From positions 5,332,001-5,396,000 of the forward strand of contig JASJZH010000005.1 of NCBI GenBank assembly GCA_037178975.1: DNA of 64,000 bases, read 5' to 3'. The notes below the pieces were generated by a model that saw only the letters and a program-made list of their open reading frames with translations, did no database searches and was not told where the DNA came from. Of the stretch, positions 62,901 to 64,000 are shown one piece after another (within the stretch, counting starts at the first letter, position 1; each line of letters begins with the position of its first letter). The DNA comes from Oscheius tipulae. Lineage: Eukaryota > Nematoda > Chromadorea > Rhabditida > Rhabditidae. Both the position numbers and the translations under genes were made by a program.

Positions 62901-64000
62901 TGGCTTCGGTCATGACTTATGTATCAGACAACTTGATTTCTAACTGGGTCATTGATCCTTTCGATACCGAAGGAGCCGTTGTTCAAGCCACATCTGCGAC
63001 AGCGATTCCCGACACCCACTCGTGGAAATATAATAACAGGGAAGAGCTCCAAACTGAGATCAGAAGAATGAGTCGGGACGGAACATTCATTATCGGAAGT
63101 CCTAGTGTTGAGGGGTAAATCAATGTCTACCTGAAATATTGCATCTTCAGGCTTCTCTCGACGCTCCAATCTCTTACCCAGACCAGACGGCAGTCTAGTC
63201 CTTTGGTTGCTGTCATGTTCACCTTCTCGACCAACTACGATGATGTAATCAGCGCCCTACCTACAGCGAAAGAGCTTGGAGCGAACATTGTGGCAATTGG
63301 ACTTGGGTCATCCGATCAGGGAACTCTTGGACTTCTGACCGGAAACGTTTTGGTTCCAACAGGAGGAATGGATGACTCTGTCACCCAGTATATCAATCAT
63401 GCTATCTGTAACCCAAAGGATCCCTTGAGTAGCCCAACTATTAGTAAAAGTAATGGGCTTGACTCTCGACTACCTGTGTTTCAGCTGTTTCGACCAGTAC
63501 CACTGTGACTAGCACAATGGCTCAAACAACAACTGTTCCCTCGACTACTACCATTTCTCCAGAAGGCTGTCCAGATTGCTATCCGCCAATGTCCAATATT
63601 CTCCTGATGATTGATAACTCAGCGAACCAAACAGTTGAGACGGTAGTGATGTTTCTCTTTCCTTTGAAATACTGATTTTCAGTTACAAAACCAAAAAGCT
63701 GCAGTCTCCAATCTTGTGGCCAACTGGACTCACTTTGAAAGAGTTTATTTGGCTTCTTTTGCCAGCCGTTTCTCTCCAATACTGTACTACAACGATACCA
63801 GAAACTTGGCTGACTTCCTGGAGGCTCTCAGAAATATTCAACAAAGCAGTCAGTCAGCAAGCCTCGGAAAAGCTCTTCACGGAGCTGCCGGAGTATTCCC
63901 TGTGCAGGTCTATGGAACACAACAGACTATCCTATTCACAACAACAGTAGACAACTCCACCAAGGCCAAGGATAATTCTGGTATCTTGCAAGGAGAAGGG
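53926..64000 (+). CDS. Giant single-pass mucin with at least eight VWA domains (3' end outside window)
   Basis: The cytoplasmic N-terminus (MPPYWGDYDEGGGGWPGAAG, about 50 residues) leads to a membrane segment (LTIIIILLFLLGLGFLIAGS) after intron 54075-54111, so the bulk would face outside the cell. A roughly 170-residue region (SCPTVSAAPYYATV on) precedes the Ser/Thr mucin part in the long exon ending at about 57454. From about 57390, VWA-like domains follow, separated by short Thr/Ser/Pro linkers. Their starts are RDVVILIDDS, PDIAIVVDTS, ANVLIAMDTS, RDVILLIDQS, SNILILVDAG, KDVLLLIDDS, PDVAFLFDSA and SNILLMIDNS. The domains end in blocks such as LSSGPDYTFGTDGF. Introns are mostly short, but two are long: about 57950-58327, which hosts a nested gene, and about 59082-59578. 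Role unknown; adhesion, surface coat or pathogen binding are inferences. The reading frame is still open at 64000. Confidence 0.85.
55227..57260 (+). repeat. Two-unit tandem repeat array in the mucin exon
   Basis: Long units (A, 297 bases, 99 codons, with TVTEGPTSSSSISS) and short units (B, 168 bases, 56 codons, with SLSSTQSTETSSQSTSQETS) share the opening STLSTSQITSSST and the closing QGTSTATQSTSG/E. Unit starts are A 55227, B 55524, B 55692, A 55860, A 56157, B 56454, A 56622, B 56919, B-variant 57087. The frame is kept throughout; nearly every residue is Ser, Thr, Gln, Gly or Ala, suited to O-glycosylation. Confidence 0.93.
58010..58247 (-). CDS. Nested small secreted Cys-rich peptide, 68 aa
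   Basis: Opposite-strand gene inside a VWA-mucin intron. Exon 1, 58247-58181, encodes a signal peptide (MARFLTVRLILLLSVFSFDV); exon 2, 58149-58010, encodes the rest; together 207 bases, in frame. The mature part contains TCQQRCLNRPNMEEAVSCVL then KC, that is C-x3-C, eleven residues, C-x3-C, followed by LHRYP and the stop. This spacing suggests a disulfide-linked helical hairpin, as in antimicrobial or toxin-like peptides and in small mitochondrial CX3C proteins, but the leader points to secretion. The intron is only 31 bases, the main weakness. An alternative acceptor 32 bases further loses the Cys frame. No homologue is recognised. Confidence 0.55.
59140..59175. repeat. TCTG/CTGT microsatellite in a mucin intron
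   Basis: About eight TCTG units with one TCTA variant. It is followed by an imperfect inverted repeat, GCCAATTAGTGTGCAC (59188-59203) against GTGCGCACGCTAATTG (59210-59225), which may be the remnant of a small mobile element lengthening this intron. Confidence 0.8.

Larger units (their letters stand above)
57385..64000 (+). repeat. Array of eight divergent VWA domains of three types
   Basis: Approximate domain spans are 57385-58420, 58494-59600, 59710-60360, 60505-61165, 61480-62035, 62135-62750, 62840-63420 and 63565 to the end. By opening sequence there are three types: A (C-x-x-D-V-x-L-L-I-D: units 1, 4, 6), C (PD-I/V-A with no CYP: units 2, 7) and B (C-P/F-D-C-Y-P: units 3, 5, 8). The order is A C B, A B, A C B, suggesting block duplication. 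Confidence 0.75.

Overview
The window reads as nematode genomic DNA. Genes are split by many short introns (about 25-60 bp in most cases) that end in T-rich TTTCAG/TTTTAG acceptors. Many start codons sit 0-26 bases after such an acceptor, as expected for spliced-leader trans-splicing. Several same-strand genes are only 120-290 bp apart, like nematode operons. The proteins are clearly animal (SoxB1, septin, SERINC, FUN14, alpha-arrestin). I cannot name the species. No rRNA, tRNA or CRISPR was seen.

Layout. 1-3200: mostly non-coding, with a possible gene 3' end (1532-1805) and one small ORF (2571-2756). 3212-13472, plus strand: a two-domain C-type lectin, a DYRK/HIPK-type kinase, a MYST acetyltransferase, ARGLU1, NDUFV2 and TRMT11. 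13846-20252, minus strand: an alpha-arrestin with a repeated Thr-rich tail, a 3.5 kb gap, and an acyl-CoA-binding protein. 21753-23596, plus: SUCLA2. 23917-28852, minus: ELMOD, OTUD6B and an NPEPL1-type M17 aminopeptidase. 28853-37484 is an 8.6 kb gene-poor stretch with a MITE-like element, an inverted repeat pair and a dispersed two-hairpin repeat; it leads to SoxB1 (37485-38342), followed by another 3.6 kb without a supported gene.

41981-52831 is compact: an unassigned basic protein whose 3' coding end overlaps COA5 tail to tail, then SERINC, septin, FUN14-domain protein and DHRS7B. A long DHRS7B intron carries a complete secreted-protein gene on the other strand. 53926 to the window end is one very large gene for a single-pass membrane mucin: cytoplasmic N-terminus, transmembrane segment, Ser/Thr repeats of two alternating unit types, then at least eight divergent von Willebrand A domains. 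It runs off the window. One of its introns carries a second opposite-strand nested gene, for a 68-residue Cys-rich secreted peptide.

Functionally most genes are housekeeping: mitochondrial (NDUFV2, SUCLA2, COA5, FUN14 protein), tRNA and chromatin modification (TRMT11, MYST), and membrane or cytoskeleton (septin, ELMOD, SERINC). The accessory, fast-evolving material is the lectin, the VWA mucin and the two nested secreted genes. These could all belong to surface or immune-type functions, but that is inference.
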